DNA of 33,617 nt from an uncultured Bacteroides sp. (GTDB taxonomy: Bacteria; Bacteroidota; Bacteroidia; Bacteroidales; Bacteroidaceae), in NCBI GenBank assembly GCA_944320295.1, contig CALUGY010000091.1:1-33617 (forward strand). The letters are read 5' to 3'. The translations under genes and the position numbers were made by a program. The notes below the pieces were generated by a model. That model saw only the letters and a program-made list of their open reading frames with translations, had not been told where the DNA came from and ran no database searches. Every line of letters begins with the position of its first letter. The first letter of the stretch is position 1. Shown in pieces: positions 8,344 to 16,899 of the stretch.

Positions 8344-8386
8344 AAGAACTCCTTGGTGTGACGACCTGTCACGCCAAGGAGTTCTT
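8344..8386. terminator. Strong bidirectional hairpin terminator
   Basis: Arms 8344-8362 and 8368-8386 pair over 19 bases with a single G-U, closing a 5-base loop. It sits between the converging tricorn gene and the minus-strand lipoprotein gene, 21 and 22 bases from their stops, so it can end both transcripts. Confidence 0.9.
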
Positions 8387-8408
8387 CATATAAAAAGGCA
8401 GAATTATA

Positions 8409-8780
8409 TCATTCCGACACGGGGGCATCGGCTTCTGTGGCACGGGCATACTTCAACTGCAAGTCGCCACTACGCAAGCACAGACTGTCCGAGGTAAGCT
8501 TCTCGATGACCAGCGTGTCCGCAAACGCGATAGTCTGTCCGTTGCCCAAGCTTTTTCCTGTAAGCACCAGCTTGTCGCCCTCTTTCTTCCAGCTCTCATA
8601 AGACAACGTGGCCATTCCCACCGACAGGGCCGTGCCGTCGGCATTGAGTGTAAAACCCTGGCTACTGTCCGGCATACCGGGAACCGGTTGCAACCATACG
8701 CCCTCCAAGGGTACATTAGTACATGCGGCACAAGCCGTCAATGCAACGACTGCCACCACGCCTTTCAACATTCTTTTCAT
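8409..8780 (-). CDS. Small lipoprotein, lipocalin-like
   Basis: 123 residues. The N-terminus is a lipoprotein signal with lipobox LTAC at residues 14-17, so Cys17 is the probable lipid anchor (a second Cys lies at 20). The rest is predicted beta-rich: LEGVWLQP, then strands separated by polar turns, including GFTLNADGTALSVG and YESWKKEGDKLVLTGKS. This matches the small lipocalin-like lipoproteins common in Bacteroidales (start motif G-x-W), whose ligands are unknown. An AAGGAGA site precedes the ATG. A minus-strand -7 box at 9016-9023 is the best promoter seen, which would place repeat copy 2 inside its leader. Confidence 0.8.
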   Translation of the reverse strand: MKRMLKGVVAVVALTACAACTNVPLEGVWLQPVPGMPDSSQGFTLNADGTALSVGMATLSYESWKKEGDKLVLTGKSLGNGQTIAFADTLVIEKLTSDSLCLRSGDLQLKYARATEADAPVSE

Positions 8781-8825
8781 GTCTCAATCTCCTTTTACCT
8801 ACATGCTTCCCCGCAGGAAAAACCA

Positions 8826-8942
8826 ATATTTACCCTCTACGGGCGCAACATGTTGCGAGCGCGGACGCAACACATTGCGAGCACGGGCGCAACACGTCGC
8901 GGATAAACGCGGAACACGTTGCGAGCAAACGCCGGATTTACA
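8826..8942 (+). repeat. Four-unit 22-bp palindromic repeat element, copy 2
   Basis: Cores begin at 8846 (CAACATGTT), 8868 (CAACACATT), 8890 (CAACACGTC) and 8912 (GAACACGTT), exactly 22 bases apart. The first unit is a perfect 14-base palindrome, CGCAACATGTTGCG. Upstream flank ATATTTACCC starts 20 bases before the first core; downstream flank GCAAACGCC starts 13 bases after the last core begins. It lies between the divergent lipoprotein and transporter genes. Confidence 0.9.
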
Positions 8943-9015
8943 GGCTCTACTCACAGCGGGGAAAGCACGTCTTTTGTTAATAATAATCAAGTTTTCCGGC
9001 AAATGCTTCTTTCCG

Positions 9016-9023
9016 CAAAGATA
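9016..9023 (-). promoter_or_regulatory. Predicted minus-strand -7 box for the lipoprotein gene
   Basis: CAAAGATA on the plus strand reads TATCTTTG on the minus strand. A transcript from here toward 8780 would have a leader of about 230 bases containing repeat copy 2. No good -33 match. Confidence 0.4.
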
Positions 9024-9065
9024 GAATAAGCCGCCTTACAAGCCAAGGATATGGCGGAAAATTCT

Positions 9066-9073
9066 TATCTTTG
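9066..9073 (+). promoter_or_regulatory. Predicted -7 box of the AspT/YidE-like transporter
   Basis: TATCTTTG lies 27 bases before the ATG at 9100. Its position suits a short leader; the -33 element is weak. Confidence 0.55.
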
Positions 9074-9099
9074 CCTCCGAAACCATTACGCATAAGCCC

Positions 9100-10698
9100 A
9101 TGTTTTACGACTTGTTGCAATCGTCTTACTTCGCACTATTCCTCATCGTGGCCTTGGGCTTCATGCTCGGCAAGATAAAAGTCAAGGGGCTGTCGCTCGA
9201 CGTGTCGGCCGTCATCTTCATCGCCCTGTTGTTCGGACACTTCGGGGTCGTCATCCCCAAAGAGCTGGGTAACTTCGGTCTCGTATTGTTCATCTTCACC
9301 ATCGGCATACAGGCCGGCCCGGGGTTCTTCGACTCCTTCCGGAGCAAGGGCAAGACGCTCATCCTCATCACGCTGCTCATCATCTGCTCAGCCGCGCTTA
9401 CTGCCGTGGGACTGAAGTATGCCTGCGGCATCGACACGCCCAGCGTGGTGGGCCTCATGGCCGGGGCACTTACCAGTACGCCCGGTCTGGCCGTGGCCAT
9501 AGACAGCACCAACTCGCCCGAAGCCTCCATTGCATACGGCATAGCCTACCCGTTCGGGGTCATCGGCGTGATATTGTTCGTCAAGCTGCTGCCGCGCCTG
9601 TTGCGGGTCAACCTGGACGAGGAGGCACGCCGACTGGAGAAGGAACGCCGGGGGCAGTATCCCGAACTGGCCAGCTGCATGTTCCGCGTGACGAACCCCA
9701 TGGTGTGTGGCAAGACGCTGATGCAGGTCAACGTGCGGGCCATGACGGGAGCCATCGTGTCGAGGCTGAAGCACGGTACGGACATCGCCATCCCCACGGC
9801 GCAGACCGTGCTGCACGAGGGCGACTACGTGCAGGCCGTGGGCAGCGAGGAGTCGCTCGGCCAACTGGCCAACCTGCTGGGAGAGCGCATGGAGGGAGAA
9901 CTTCCGCTGCACGAGAGCCAAGACATACAGTCGCTGCTGCTCACCAAGAAGGAGATGATTAACAAGCAGCTGGGCGACCTGAACCTGATGAGGACGTTCC
10001 GCTGCACCGTGACGCGCATCCGCCGGAGCGGCATAGACCTCTCGCCCTCGCCCGAACTGGCCCTGAAGTTCGGCGACAAACTGACCGTGGTGGGCGAGAA
10101 GGACGGCATACAGGGACTGGCGCGCCTGCTGGGCAACAATGCCAAGCGGCTGTCGGACACGGACTTCTTCCCCATAGCCATGGGCATCGTGCTGGGCGTG
10201 CTGTTCGGCAAGCTCAACATCTCGTTCCCCGGGGGCTTCTCGTTCTCGCCGGGGCTGACGGGCGGCATACTCATCGTGGCGCTGGTGCTGAGCGCCGTGG
10301 GCAAGACGGGGCCCATCCTGTGGTCGATGTCCGGCCCGGCCAACCAGCTGCTGCGCCAGCTGGGACTGCTGCTCTTCCTGGCCGAGGTGGGCACGTCGGC
10401 CGGACGCACGCTGGTGGCCACGTTCCAAGAGAGCGGATGGCTGCTGTTCGGCGTGGGGGCGGCCATCACGGTAGTGCCCATGCTGGTGGCCGTCGTGGCG
10501 GGGAGGCTGCTGTTCAAGATTAGCCTGCTCGACCTGCTGGGCACCATTACCGGAGGCATGACGAGCACGCCGGGACTGGCCGCCGCCGACTCGATGACGG
10601 ACAGCAACATACCCGGAGTGGCCTACGCCACGGTATACCCCATCGCCATGGTGCTGCTCATACTGGCCATCCAGTTCATCGCCATGCTGGTGGTGTGA
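9100..10698 (+). CDS. AspT/YidE/YbjL-family membrane transporter with RCK_C domains
   Basis: 532 residues. It has the typical duplicated layout. An N-terminal block of about five to six membrane helices (residues 1-165) contains GALTSTPGLA. A cytosolic middle of about 200 residues holds two TrkA-C/RCK_C-type regulatory domains (for example GDYVQAVGSEESL and GDKLTVVGEKDGI). A C-terminal membrane block contains GGMTSTPGLAAADSMTDSN, an echo of the first motif. These T-S-T-P-G-L-A repeats mark the AspT family, whose characterised member exchanges aspartate for alanine. The substrate here is unknown. aroA follows after 30 bases, so co-transcription is likely, though I see no metabolic reason for it. 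Confidence 0.9.
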   Translation: MFYDLLQSSYFALFLIVALGFMLGKIKVKGLSLDVSAVIFIALLFGHFGVVIPKELGNFGLVLFIFTIGIQAGPGFFDSFRSKGKTLILITLLIICSAALTAVGLKYACGIDTPSVVGLMAGALTSTPGLAVAIDSTNSPEASIAYGIAYPFGVIGVILFVKLLPRLLRVNLDEEARRLEKERRGQYPELASCMFRVTNPMVCGKTLMQVNVRAMTGAIVSRLKHGTDIAIPTAQTVLHEGDYVQAVGSEESLGQLANLLGERMEGELPLHESQDIQSLLLTKKEMINKQLGDLNLMRTFRCTVTRIRRSGIDLSPSPELALKFGDKLTVVGEKDGIQGLARLLGNNAKRLSDTDFFPIAMGIVLGVLFGKLNISFPGGFSFSPGLTGGILIVALVLSAVGKTGPILWSMSGPANQLLRQLGLLLFLAEVGTSAGRTLVATFQESGWLLFGVGAAITVVPMLVAVVAGRLLFKISLLDLLGTITGGMTSTPGLAAADSMTDSNIPGVAYATVYPIAMVLLILAIQFIAMLVV

Positions 10699-10728
10699 CA
10701 CCCTATATATAATGTAACGACACAAGCC

Positions 10729-11976
10729 ATGCAATACCTCATCACCGCCCCGCAGGAACTGAGCGCGTCGCTCCGCCTGCCCGCATCGAAAAGCATAAGC
10801 AACCGCGCACTCGTGCTGCACGCCCTGGCAGGGGGAAGCCCCAGGCCGGAGAACCTGAGCGACTGCGACGACACGCGGGTCATGATACACGCCCTCGACA
10901 AGAGGCCACCCCTGATAGACATCAAGGCCGCCGGCACGGCCATGCGCTTCCTCACCGCCTACCTGAGCGTGACGCCGGGCCGCCACGCCATCACCGGCAC
11001 CGAGAGGATGAAGCAACGCCCCATACGCCTGCTGGTGGACGCCCTGCGCACCCTGGGCGCCAGCATCGCCTACCTGGAAGCGGAGGGTTTCCCCCCGCTG
11101 CGCATCGACGGCGGGCAGCTGCAAGGAGGCGGCGTCGAGCTGGAGGGAAGCGTCAGCTCGCAGTACATCTCCGCCCTGCTCATGATAGGCCCCGTGCTGC
11201 CCCAAGGCCTGCGGCTGAGGCTGACGGGCAACATCGTCTCCCGCCCCTACATCGAACTGACGCTGTGGCTGATGCGCGACTTCGGCGCACGGGCGGACTG
11301 GACGTCGGAGCGCGAGATTGCGGTGCAACCCGGCGGCTACCACCGCAGCGAGCCCTTCCGCGTGGAGAGCGACTGGAGCGCGGCTTCCTACTGGTACGAG
11401 ATGGCCCTGCTGGCCGCCGGCAGGACGGGGACCATCGAATTGCAGGGCCTGCTGCCCCACAGCTGCCAGGGCGACAGCCGGGGTGCCGGACTCTTCGCCC
11501 GCCTCGGCGTGCGGACGGACTATGCGCAGGAGGGCGTCCGCCTCTCCTACCATGCCGCCGACGCCCTGCCCGCCGGGCAACGCCTGGAGGCCGACCTGGT
11601 GGACATGCCCGACCTGGCCCAGACGTTCGTGGTGGCCTGCTGCCTGTCGGGCCGCCCCTTCCGCTTCGGCGGACTGCAAAGCCTCAAGATAAAGGAGACC
11701 GACCGCCTGACGGCCCTCACCACGGAGCTGCGCAAGCTGGGATACGTGCTGCACTGCGAGGACGACCGCGTGCTCTCGTGGGACGGAACCCGCTGCCCCG
11801 GCCTGCCCCAGCCCGTCGTCCACACCTATGAAGACCACCGCATGGCCATGGCCTTTGCCCCGGCCTGCCTCGTGCTGCCCGGCATCCGCGTGGCCGAGCC
11901 GCAGGTGGTGTCCAAATCCTACCCACACTTCTGGCAAGACCTCCGCGAGGCCGGCTTCTCCGTCACGGAGGAGTGA
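10729..11976 (+). CDS. aroA: 3-phosphoshikimate 1-carboxyvinyltransferase (EPSP synthase)
   Basis: 415 residues. It catalyses the sixth step of the shikimate pathway: shikimate-3-phosphate plus phosphoenolpyruvate gives EPSP, the precursor of chorismate. Recognised by the substrate-binding segment PASKSISNRAL (about residues 18-28), AAGTAMRFLTAYLS (about 66-79), TGTERMKQRPI, SSQYISALL, the LVDMPDLAQTFVVA segment, IKETDRLTAL and YEDHRMAMAFA near the C-terminus. It is slightly shorter than the 427-residue E. coli enzyme, as is usual in Bacteroidales. Phe and Tyr biosynthesis depend on it. The long palindromic array starts immediately after its stop codon. Confidence 0.95.
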   Translation: MQYLITAPQELSASLRLPASKSISNRALVLHALAGGSPRPENLSDCDDTRVMIHALDKRPPLIDIKAAGTAMRFLTAYLSVTPGRHAITGTERMKQRPIRLLVDALRTLGASIAYLEAEGFPPLRIDGGQLQGGGVELEGSVSSQYISALLMIGPVLPQGLRLRLTGNIVSRPYIELTLWLMRDFGARADWTSEREIAVQPGGYHRSEPFRVESDWSAASYWYEMALLAAGRTGTIELQGLLPHSCQGDSRGAGLFARLGVRTDYAQEGVRLSYHAADALPAGQRLEADLVDMPDLAQTFVVACCLSGRPFRFGGLQSLKIKETDRLTALTTELRKLGYVLHCEDDRVLSWDGTRCPGLPQPVVHTYEDHRMAMAFAPACLVLPGIRVAEPQVVSKSYPHFWQDLREAGFSVTEE

Positions 11977-12320
11977 AAAACGGCATCATGATGTCACCCG
12001 AAACGGCATCATGATGTCTACCCCGTCGAGCCCAAGATGTCTCTCCCGCCGAAATCATGATGTCGTTTCCGGTGGCACCTTGGTGTGCCCTTCGGCGACA
12101 CCCGTGTGTCGTTAAAACCTCGACTGCAGTCGACCCTTTACCTCGAGTGCACTCGACCCATCGCCTCGACAGTAGTCGACATATTGTCTCGACAGTAGTC
12201 GACGCCTTCCCTCGACAGTAGTCGACCCTTTGCCTCGACCGAGGTCGACCCATTTCCTCGACCGAGGCCGACCCATTGCTTCGACCGAGGTCGACAACCC
12301 GCCTCGACCGAGGTCGACAT
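11977..12320. repeat. Array of about 15 palindromic units with 23-bp period
   Basis: Nine units at 12119-12317 have the form CTCGACnnnnGTCGAC. Their central tetramers start at 12125, 12148, 12171, 12194, 12217, 12240, 12263, 12286 and 12309, exactly 23 bases apart (TGCA twice, AGTA three times, CGAG four times). Upstream the rhythm continues with different palindromes: CGACACCCGTGTGTCG centred at 12103.5, CACCTTGGTG at 12080.5, ATCATGAT at 12056.5, a degraded unit at 12033.5, then CATCATGATG at 12010.5 and 11988.5. Spacing in that part is 22-24. The array fills the gap between aroA and the next promoter. No coding sense. Confidence 0.9.
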
Positions 12321-12350
12321 TTCACCCCCTCCGGGACAGGCCGTTTTCCG

Positions 12351-12377
12351 CCCCCAAAGCCCCCTTCCCCGCCCCCC
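12351..12377 (-). other. Possible G-quadruplex motif on the minus strand
   Basis: Four C runs on the plus strand (12351-12355, 12360-12364, 12367-12370, 12372-12377) are separated by one to four bases. The minus strand therefore reads as four G runs of four to six with short loops, a classic G4 pattern. It lies between the palindrome array and the promoter at 12471. Confidence 0.5.
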
Positions 12378-12470
12378 GCGTTTGTATGTGAGAAAGAGAC
12401 ATGTATCTTCATCTTCATGAAGACAAGACGCGGGCGGACGGGGCAAACGGATGAAAAACTGCGCCTTCAT

Positions 12471-12502
12471 CTTGTCTCTGCGCTCACCTTTCGCTATCTT
12501 TG
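12471..12502 (+). promoter_or_regulatory. Predicted promoter of the small membrane-anchored protein
   Basis: -7 box TATCTTTG at 12495-12502 with a partial -33 (CTTG at 12471-12474) 20 bases upstream. It lies 34 bases before the ATG at 12537 and probably drives the run of genes through PorX. Confidence 0.55.
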
Positions 12503-12536
12503 CAAGCTGAACAAGCATGGAAAGGAACCAACGAAG

Positions 12537-12956
12537 ATGTGGATACTCATCATCAGCCTCATAGCCCTCGCGCTCGTGGCCGCCGCCCTGGGGGCCGCGC
12601 GCTACCACAGGCTGCAACAGCGGGTGGACCGGGGCGAACTGGATGCCCTGCCCCAGGTGAAGGAGGTGGACTCGGAGTGCTGCGGGCAGCACGAAGTGTG
12701 TGAGAAAGAGAGCCTGCTGGCCGCCGTCAGCCGCCAGATTGAATACTACGACGACGAGGAGCTGGACCGGTACATAGGCACCGCCCCCGACGCGTACACG
12801 GCGGAACAGGAGGACGAGTTCCGCGACGTGTTCTACACCATGCGCTCGGAGGACGTGGCCGGGTGGGTGCGCAGCCTGCAACTGCGCGGCATCGCCCTGC
12901 CGGACAACCTGAAGGACGAGGTGTTCCTCATTGTGGGCGAAAGGAGGGGACTGTGA
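12537..12956 (+). CDS. Small membrane-anchored conserved protein of unknown function
   Basis: 139 residues from ATG 12537; the frame is open further upstream but only through the palindrome array, so that extension is not real. One N-terminal membrane helix (residues 2-22) is followed by a basic stretch and a cytosolic or periplasmic domain. The domain carries a Cys cluster ECCGQHEVCEKES (three Cys), a run of Tyr/Asp/Glu (EYYDDEELDRY), and an amphipathic C-terminus ending DNLKDEVFLIVGER. Homologues in Bacteroides sit at the same place and are sometimes labelled phospholipase, but no phospholipase motif is visible, so I do not adopt that name. The Cys cluster may bind metal, which would suit the metal permease gene 43 bases downstream. 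Confidence 0.75.
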   Translation: MWILIISLIALALVAAALGAARYHRLQQRVDRGELDALPQVKEVDSECCGQHEVCEKESLLAAVSRQIEYYDDEELDRYIGTAPDAYTAEQEDEFRDVFYTMRSEDVAGWVRSLQLRGIALPDNLKDEVFLIVGERRGL

Positions 12957-12999
12957 CCGGGGCGCCCGTCCGCCACCATCAAGCAAAGCACGCCAACGT

Positions 13000-13848
13000 A
13001 TGGAACTGTTAGACTACATCTTTTTCCAACACGCCCTGGTGGGCAGCCTGCTGGCCAGCATCGTCTGCGGGATGATAGGCACGTACATCGTGACGCGGCG
13101 GCTGGTGTTCATCAGCGGGGGGCTGACGCACGCCTCGTTCGGGGGCATCGGCATAGGGCTTTACGCCGGGGTGCCTCCGCTGCTCACGGCGGCGGCGTTC
13201 GCCGTGCTGTCGGCCTTCGGCGTGGAGTGGCTCAGCAAGCGCAAGGACGTGCGCGAGGACTCGGCCATCGCCGTGTTCTGGACGCTGGGCATGGCCGTGG
13301 GCGTCATCTTCACCTTCCTGTCGCCGGGCTATGCGCCCGACCTCTCGGCCTACCTGTTCGGCAACATCCTCACCATCACCCTGACCGACATCGCGCTGCT
13401 CGGTGCTCTGGCCTTGCTGCTGGGCGTGTTCTTCGCCCTGTGCCTCAACCCCATAGTCTACATCGCGTTCGACCGCGAGTTCGCCCGTTCGCAGGGCATC
13501 CGGGTGCGGACGTTCGAATACCTGCTCATGATGTTCACCGCGCTCACCATCGTGGCCTGCCTGCGCATGGTGGGCATCGTGCTGGTCATCTCGCTTCTCA
13601 CCGTGCCTCAGATGACGGCCAACCTGTTCACCTCCCGGTTCCGCGACATCATCTGGCTCTCCATGCTCATCGGCTACCTGGGGTGCCTGGGCGGGCTGTG
13701 GTTCTCGTTCAGCAAGAACATCCCGTCGGGGGCGTCCATCATCTTCTTCTCCATCGTCATCTACGCCCTGTGCAAGGCCGGCAAGAGCTTGTACATATGG
13801 ATAGTGAGAAAGACAGGCCCTTCCCACGAAATATCCGGACCACGGTGA
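13000..13848 (+). CDS. Metal ABC transporter permease (ZnuB/MntB family)
   Basis: 282 residues; ATG 13000 (MELLDYIFFQHALVGSLLAS) is chosen because it matches the family start, while an in-frame upstream extension to 12931 overlaps the previous gene. It is hydrophobic, with about seven to eight helices. Family hallmarks include GMIGTYIVTRRLVFISGGLTH near residues 22-42, the PDLSAYLFGNILTI region, and FTALTIVACLRMVGIVLVISLLTVPQMTANLFT near the C-terminus. This ABC-3 family moves Zn2+ or Mn2+ with an ATPase and a binding protein, neither of which is adjacent, so those must be encoded elsewhere. Its TGA overlaps the GTG start of the next gene (GTGA), a sign of translational coupling. Confidence 0.9.
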   Translation: MELLDYIFFQHALVGSLLASIVCGMIGTYIVTRRLVFISGGLTHASFGGIGIGLYAGVPPLLTAAAFAVLSAFGVEWLSKRKDVREDSAIAVFWTLGMAVGVIFTFLSPGYAPDLSAYLFGNILTITLTDIALLGALALLLGVFFALCLNPIVYIAFDREFARSQGIRVRTFEYLLMMFTALTIVACLRMVGIVLVISLLTVPQMTANLFTSRFRDIIWLSMLIGYLGCLGGLWFSFSKNIPSGASIIFFSIVIYALCKAGKSLYIWIVRKTGPSHEISGPR

Positions 13849-16800
13849 AACCTCGTGCCACATATGCCGCCGCGAACGTCCTGCTGCTGCTCCTGACGGT
13901 GCTCTCCGCCGGATGTTCCACCCGCAAGAACACGGCGGGCACGCGCTTCTACCACGCCATGACCACCCGCTACAACGTCTACCACAACGGGCAGGAAGCC
14001 TACCGCGCCGGCCTGGAAGAGCAGCGCAAGGGCAACCATGACAACTACATGGAGCTGCTCCCCCTCTACCCCGAAGGCAACAAGGAGACCACCGCCCTGG
14101 GCGGAAGCCAGTTCGACCGCGCCATAGAGAAAGCCCAGAAGGCCATACGCCGCCACTCCATCAAGCGGAAGCCCCGGCGCACACCGGGCAAAGCTTATAC
14201 GTCCCAGTACCGCCAATGGCTGCAGCGCAAGGAGTTCAACCCGTTCCTCCACCGGGCATGGATGCTACTCGGCAAAGCTCAGTACCAGAAGGGCGACTAT
14301 GAGGATGCGGCCGGCACCTTTGCCTACATCGCCCGGCTCTACGACGGCCAGCCGGACATCGTGTCCGAGGCGCTGATACGCCTTTCGCGCTGCTACGCCG
14401 CCCTGGGATGGCAGTACGATGCCGAAGACGCGCTGAAGCGCATACCCGCCGACAGCCTCTCCCGCCAACTCACCACGGAATACGCCTCGTCCGCCGGAGC
14501 CACGATGCTGACAGGGAAGCGCTACCGCGAGGCCATCCCCTACATAGAACGCACCGCCCGGGACGAGCGGGACAAGCATCTGAAGGCCCGTCACTACTAT
14601 CTGTTGGGCCAGCTCTACCAGCAAACGGAGCAGCCCGGCATGGCCTATGCGGCCTTCGACAAGGTGATTCAACTGAACCCGCCTTACGAACTGTCACTCA
14701 ACGCCCGCATCCGCCAGTCGGAAGTCATGCCCCCTTCGGAGACGGACAAAGCCCTGAGAAGGCTGCAACGCCTCGCCAAGGAAGAGAAGAACAAGGACTA
14801 CCTCACCCAGATATACTACGCCGCAGGCAACGTCCACCTGGCCCGTCAAGACACCGCCCGCGCCCTCGAAGCCTACCGGAACGGTGCCGCAAAGAGTAGC
14901 AATAACGGAGTGGAGAAAAGCATACTGCTGCTCGCCATGGGCGACTTGTACTGGCAGAAAGGCATGTTCCCCGAAGCGCAACAGGCATATGCCGAAGCCA
15001 TCGGCCTGCTGGACAAGGAACACAAGGCTTACGGCACAACCATGAAACGTTCGGAAGCCCTGGACCAGATTGTTCCCCACATCAAGACCATCCAACTACA
15101 GGACAGCCTGCAACACCTGGCCTCGCTGACCGAAGCCGAACGCCAAACCGTAATAGAAGGTATCATAGGGGAACTCAAAGCACGCGAAGAAGCCGAACGG
15201 AAAGCCCAGGAAGAGGCCGAACTGGAAGCCCGCAAGCAAGAAGCCATGGGCAGGGCGACCATCCTGACTCCTCCCTCCAGAGCCACGCAACCCAACGCGA
15301 ACACCAATTTAGGGAGCAGCATAGGCCGGGCCAACCAGAAGCAGGCGTGGTATTTCTACAACCCGCAACTGGTGGAGCAAGGCAAGGCCGAGTTTATCCG
15401 CACATGGGGCAACCGCAAGTTGGAGGACAACTGGAGGCGGCGCAACAAGACCGTGGTATCGCTCGATGCCCCCAATGAGACGGATGATGACGAAGGAAGC
15501 GGCCTGGCAACAGACAGTATCCCGGCGCCACAAAGCCAGGAAAGCGGAAGTGTTACAACAGGGCAGCAGCCTGCAAGCGAAGAAACCGATACTGCTACCG
15601 ACGACCCGCACCTGCCAGAATACTATCTCAAGCAAATCCCATTGACAGAGGAAGCCATGGCAGAATCCAATGTGCTCCTGGCGGAAGCATTATTACAGGC
15701 CGGTGTGATGTACAAAGAGTTGCTACAAGACTTCCCCCGCTCGGAAGCCACACTTCAACGGCTCGTGACGCAGTTCCCCGACTATGCCAAGGCGGACGAA
15801 GCCTACTATCACCTGTTCCTGACAGAGCTGGCCATCGATTACTATCAGAAAAAAGGCGGCATGGCAGACCGGCGTACTCCCACAGCCCTGCAACGTGCCG
15901 AAGAATACCGCAAGACCATTGTCTCCCGTTTCTCCGAAAGCCACTACGCACGCATCGTGTCCGACCCCGACTATGTGGCCAACGCCATGTATGGCAGACA
16001 ACGCGAAGACTCGCTCTATGTACGTGCCTATTCCGCTTACCGCCAAGGCGACCAAGCCGCGCTGAAAGAAGCCGTACGCATATCCGCAGAACGGTATCCT
16101 CAAGGCAGGCACCGCGCGAAGTTCCTCTTCCTCGAAGCGGCCTCGCAGTTGTACGAGGGCAAACAGAAGGCATTCCTTGAAACGCTGGAATCGTTGGTAC
16201 GCCAATACCCCGAAAACGAAATAACGGACATTGCCGCCCGTGTGCTGAAAGGCGTGCAAGAAGGCCGTCTGCTGACCGGAAACGCTCCATCGTTCGGCAA
16301 CATCTGGCAACGGCGGGGTAATGGCGCCGCCACAGACAGCATACAGGCCAACGACAGCACGGCACGCACAGCAGCCGGAGCTTTCAGCACGGCGCGCGAT
16401 GTGCCTTTCCTTTTCATCCTCGCCTACGAAGAGGGAAAGGCCGACGAAAACGCACTACTCTACGAAGTGGCCCGCTACAACTTCTCCACCTTCCTTGTGA
16501 AGAACTTCGACCTGGCCTTTACGCACGAACGCGGTATCGGCATGTTGCAGGTAAGCCCGTTTGCCAACTACGATGAAGCCCGGCAGTATCAGAACCGCTT
16601 GTATGCCAACCCCCACATGGCGGAACGGCTGGAAGGCATGCGCGCCCTCCTCATCTCGGAAGACAACTACCGGCTGCTCATGCAACAATACAGCTTCGAC
16701 GACTACGACGCATTCTACCGCGAACACTTCGCCCCCATCCCACCCTCCGAACTGAAAGGGTACACGCTGGACGAACCATTACAGAACCTGCCCGAGGAAA

Positions 16801-16886
16801 ACGAGGAGGAAGAAGAGGGCGACATGCAAGAAAATGAGCCTGCCTACGAGGATATCCCGGAGAATGGCGTTATATTTGAGGACTGA
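13845..16886 (+). CDS. porW: TPR lipoprotein, PorW/SprE-like
   Basis: 1013 residues from GTG 13845. ATG 13797, 16 codons upstream in frame, is an alternative. The GTG start gives a tidy lipoprotein signal (VKPRATYAAANVLLLLLTVL then SAGC, Cys24) and a GTGA overlap with the permease stop. Tetratricopeptide-like helical repeats fill about residues 120-400 (for example AWMLLGKAQYQKGDYEDA and ARHYYLLGQLYQQTEQPGMAY). A coiled, Glu/Ala-rich stretch lies near 440-470, a low-complexity linker near 540-590, and more helical repeats run to an acidic C-terminus. PorW/SprE lipoproteins are needed for type IX secretion in Porphyromonas and Flavobacterium. The identification rests on the TPR lipoprotein layout plus the adjacent PorX gene. 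No T9SS structural gene is in the window. Confidence 0.75.
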   Translation: MKPRATYAAANVLLLLLTVLSAGCSTRKNTAGTRFYHAMTTRYNVYHNGQEAYRAGLEEQRKGNHDNYMELLPLYPEGNKETTALGGSQFDRAIEKAQKAIRRHSIKRKPRRTPGKAYTSQYRQWLQRKEFNPFLHRAWMLLGKAQYQKGDYEDAAGTFAYIARLYDGQPDIVSEALIRLSRCYAALGWQYDAEDALKRIPADSLSRQLTTEYASSAGATMLTGKRYREAIPYIERTARDERDKHLKARHYYLLGQLYQQTEQPGMAYAAFDKVIQLNPPYELSLNARIRQSEVMPPSETDKALRRLQRLAKEEKNKDYLTQIYYAAGNVHLARQDTARALEAYRNGAAKSSNNGVEKSILLLAMGDLYWQKGMFPEAQQAYAEAIGLLDKEHKAYGTTMKRSEALDQIVPHIKTIQLQDSLQHLASLTEAERQTVIEGIIGELKAREEAERKAQEEAELEARKQEAMGRATILTPPSRATQPNANTNLGSSIGRANQKQAWYFYNPQLVEQGKAEFIRTWGNRKLEDNWRRRNKTVVSLDAPNETDDDEGSGLATDSIPAPQSQESGSVTTGQQPASEETDTATDDPHLPEYYLKQIPLTEEAMAESNVLLAEALLQAGVMYKELLQDFPRSEATLQRLVTQFPDYAKADEAYYHLFLTELAIDYYQKKGGMADRRTPTALQRAEEYRKTIVSRFSESHYARIVSDPDYVANAMYGRQREDSLYVRAYSAYRQGDQAALKEAVRISAERYPQGRHRAKFLFLEAASQLYEGKQKAFLETLESLVRQYPENEITDIAARVLKGVQEGRLLTGNAPSFGNIWQRRGNGAATDSIQANDSTARTAAGAFSTARDVPFLFILAYEEGKADENALLYEVARYNFSTFLVKNFDLAFTHERGIGMLQVSPFANYDEARQYQNRLYANPHMAERLEGMRALLISEDNYRLLMQQYSFDDYDAFYREHFAPIPPSELKGYTLDEPLQNLPEENEEEEEGDMQENEPAYEDIPENGVIFED

Positions 16887-16899
16887 AAGAAAGCAAGAT

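Noticed and set aside
8821-9002. Small ORFs across the 22-bp elements (also near 4041, 24035 and 32046)
   Set aside because: Their Arg/Cys/Met-rich repeats only reflect the 22-base DNA repeat; no start signals and present in several frames on both strands.
9388-11937. 849-codon minus-strand ORF opposite the transporter and aroA
   Set aside because: It spans two real genes on the other strand and reads as His/Gly/Gln-rich nonsense; explained by codon bias.
11977-12320. CRISPR array
   Set aside because: Repeats are spaced 23 bases with almost the whole period conserved; there are no unique spacers of about 30 bases and no cas genes. The same holds for the 22- and 23-bp arrays elsewhere.
13227-13844. 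N-terminal extension of the PorW-like frame
   Set aside because: The extra 206 codons run out of frame through the permease gene and are Arg/His/Pro-rich; the lipoprotein signal at 13845 marks the true start.
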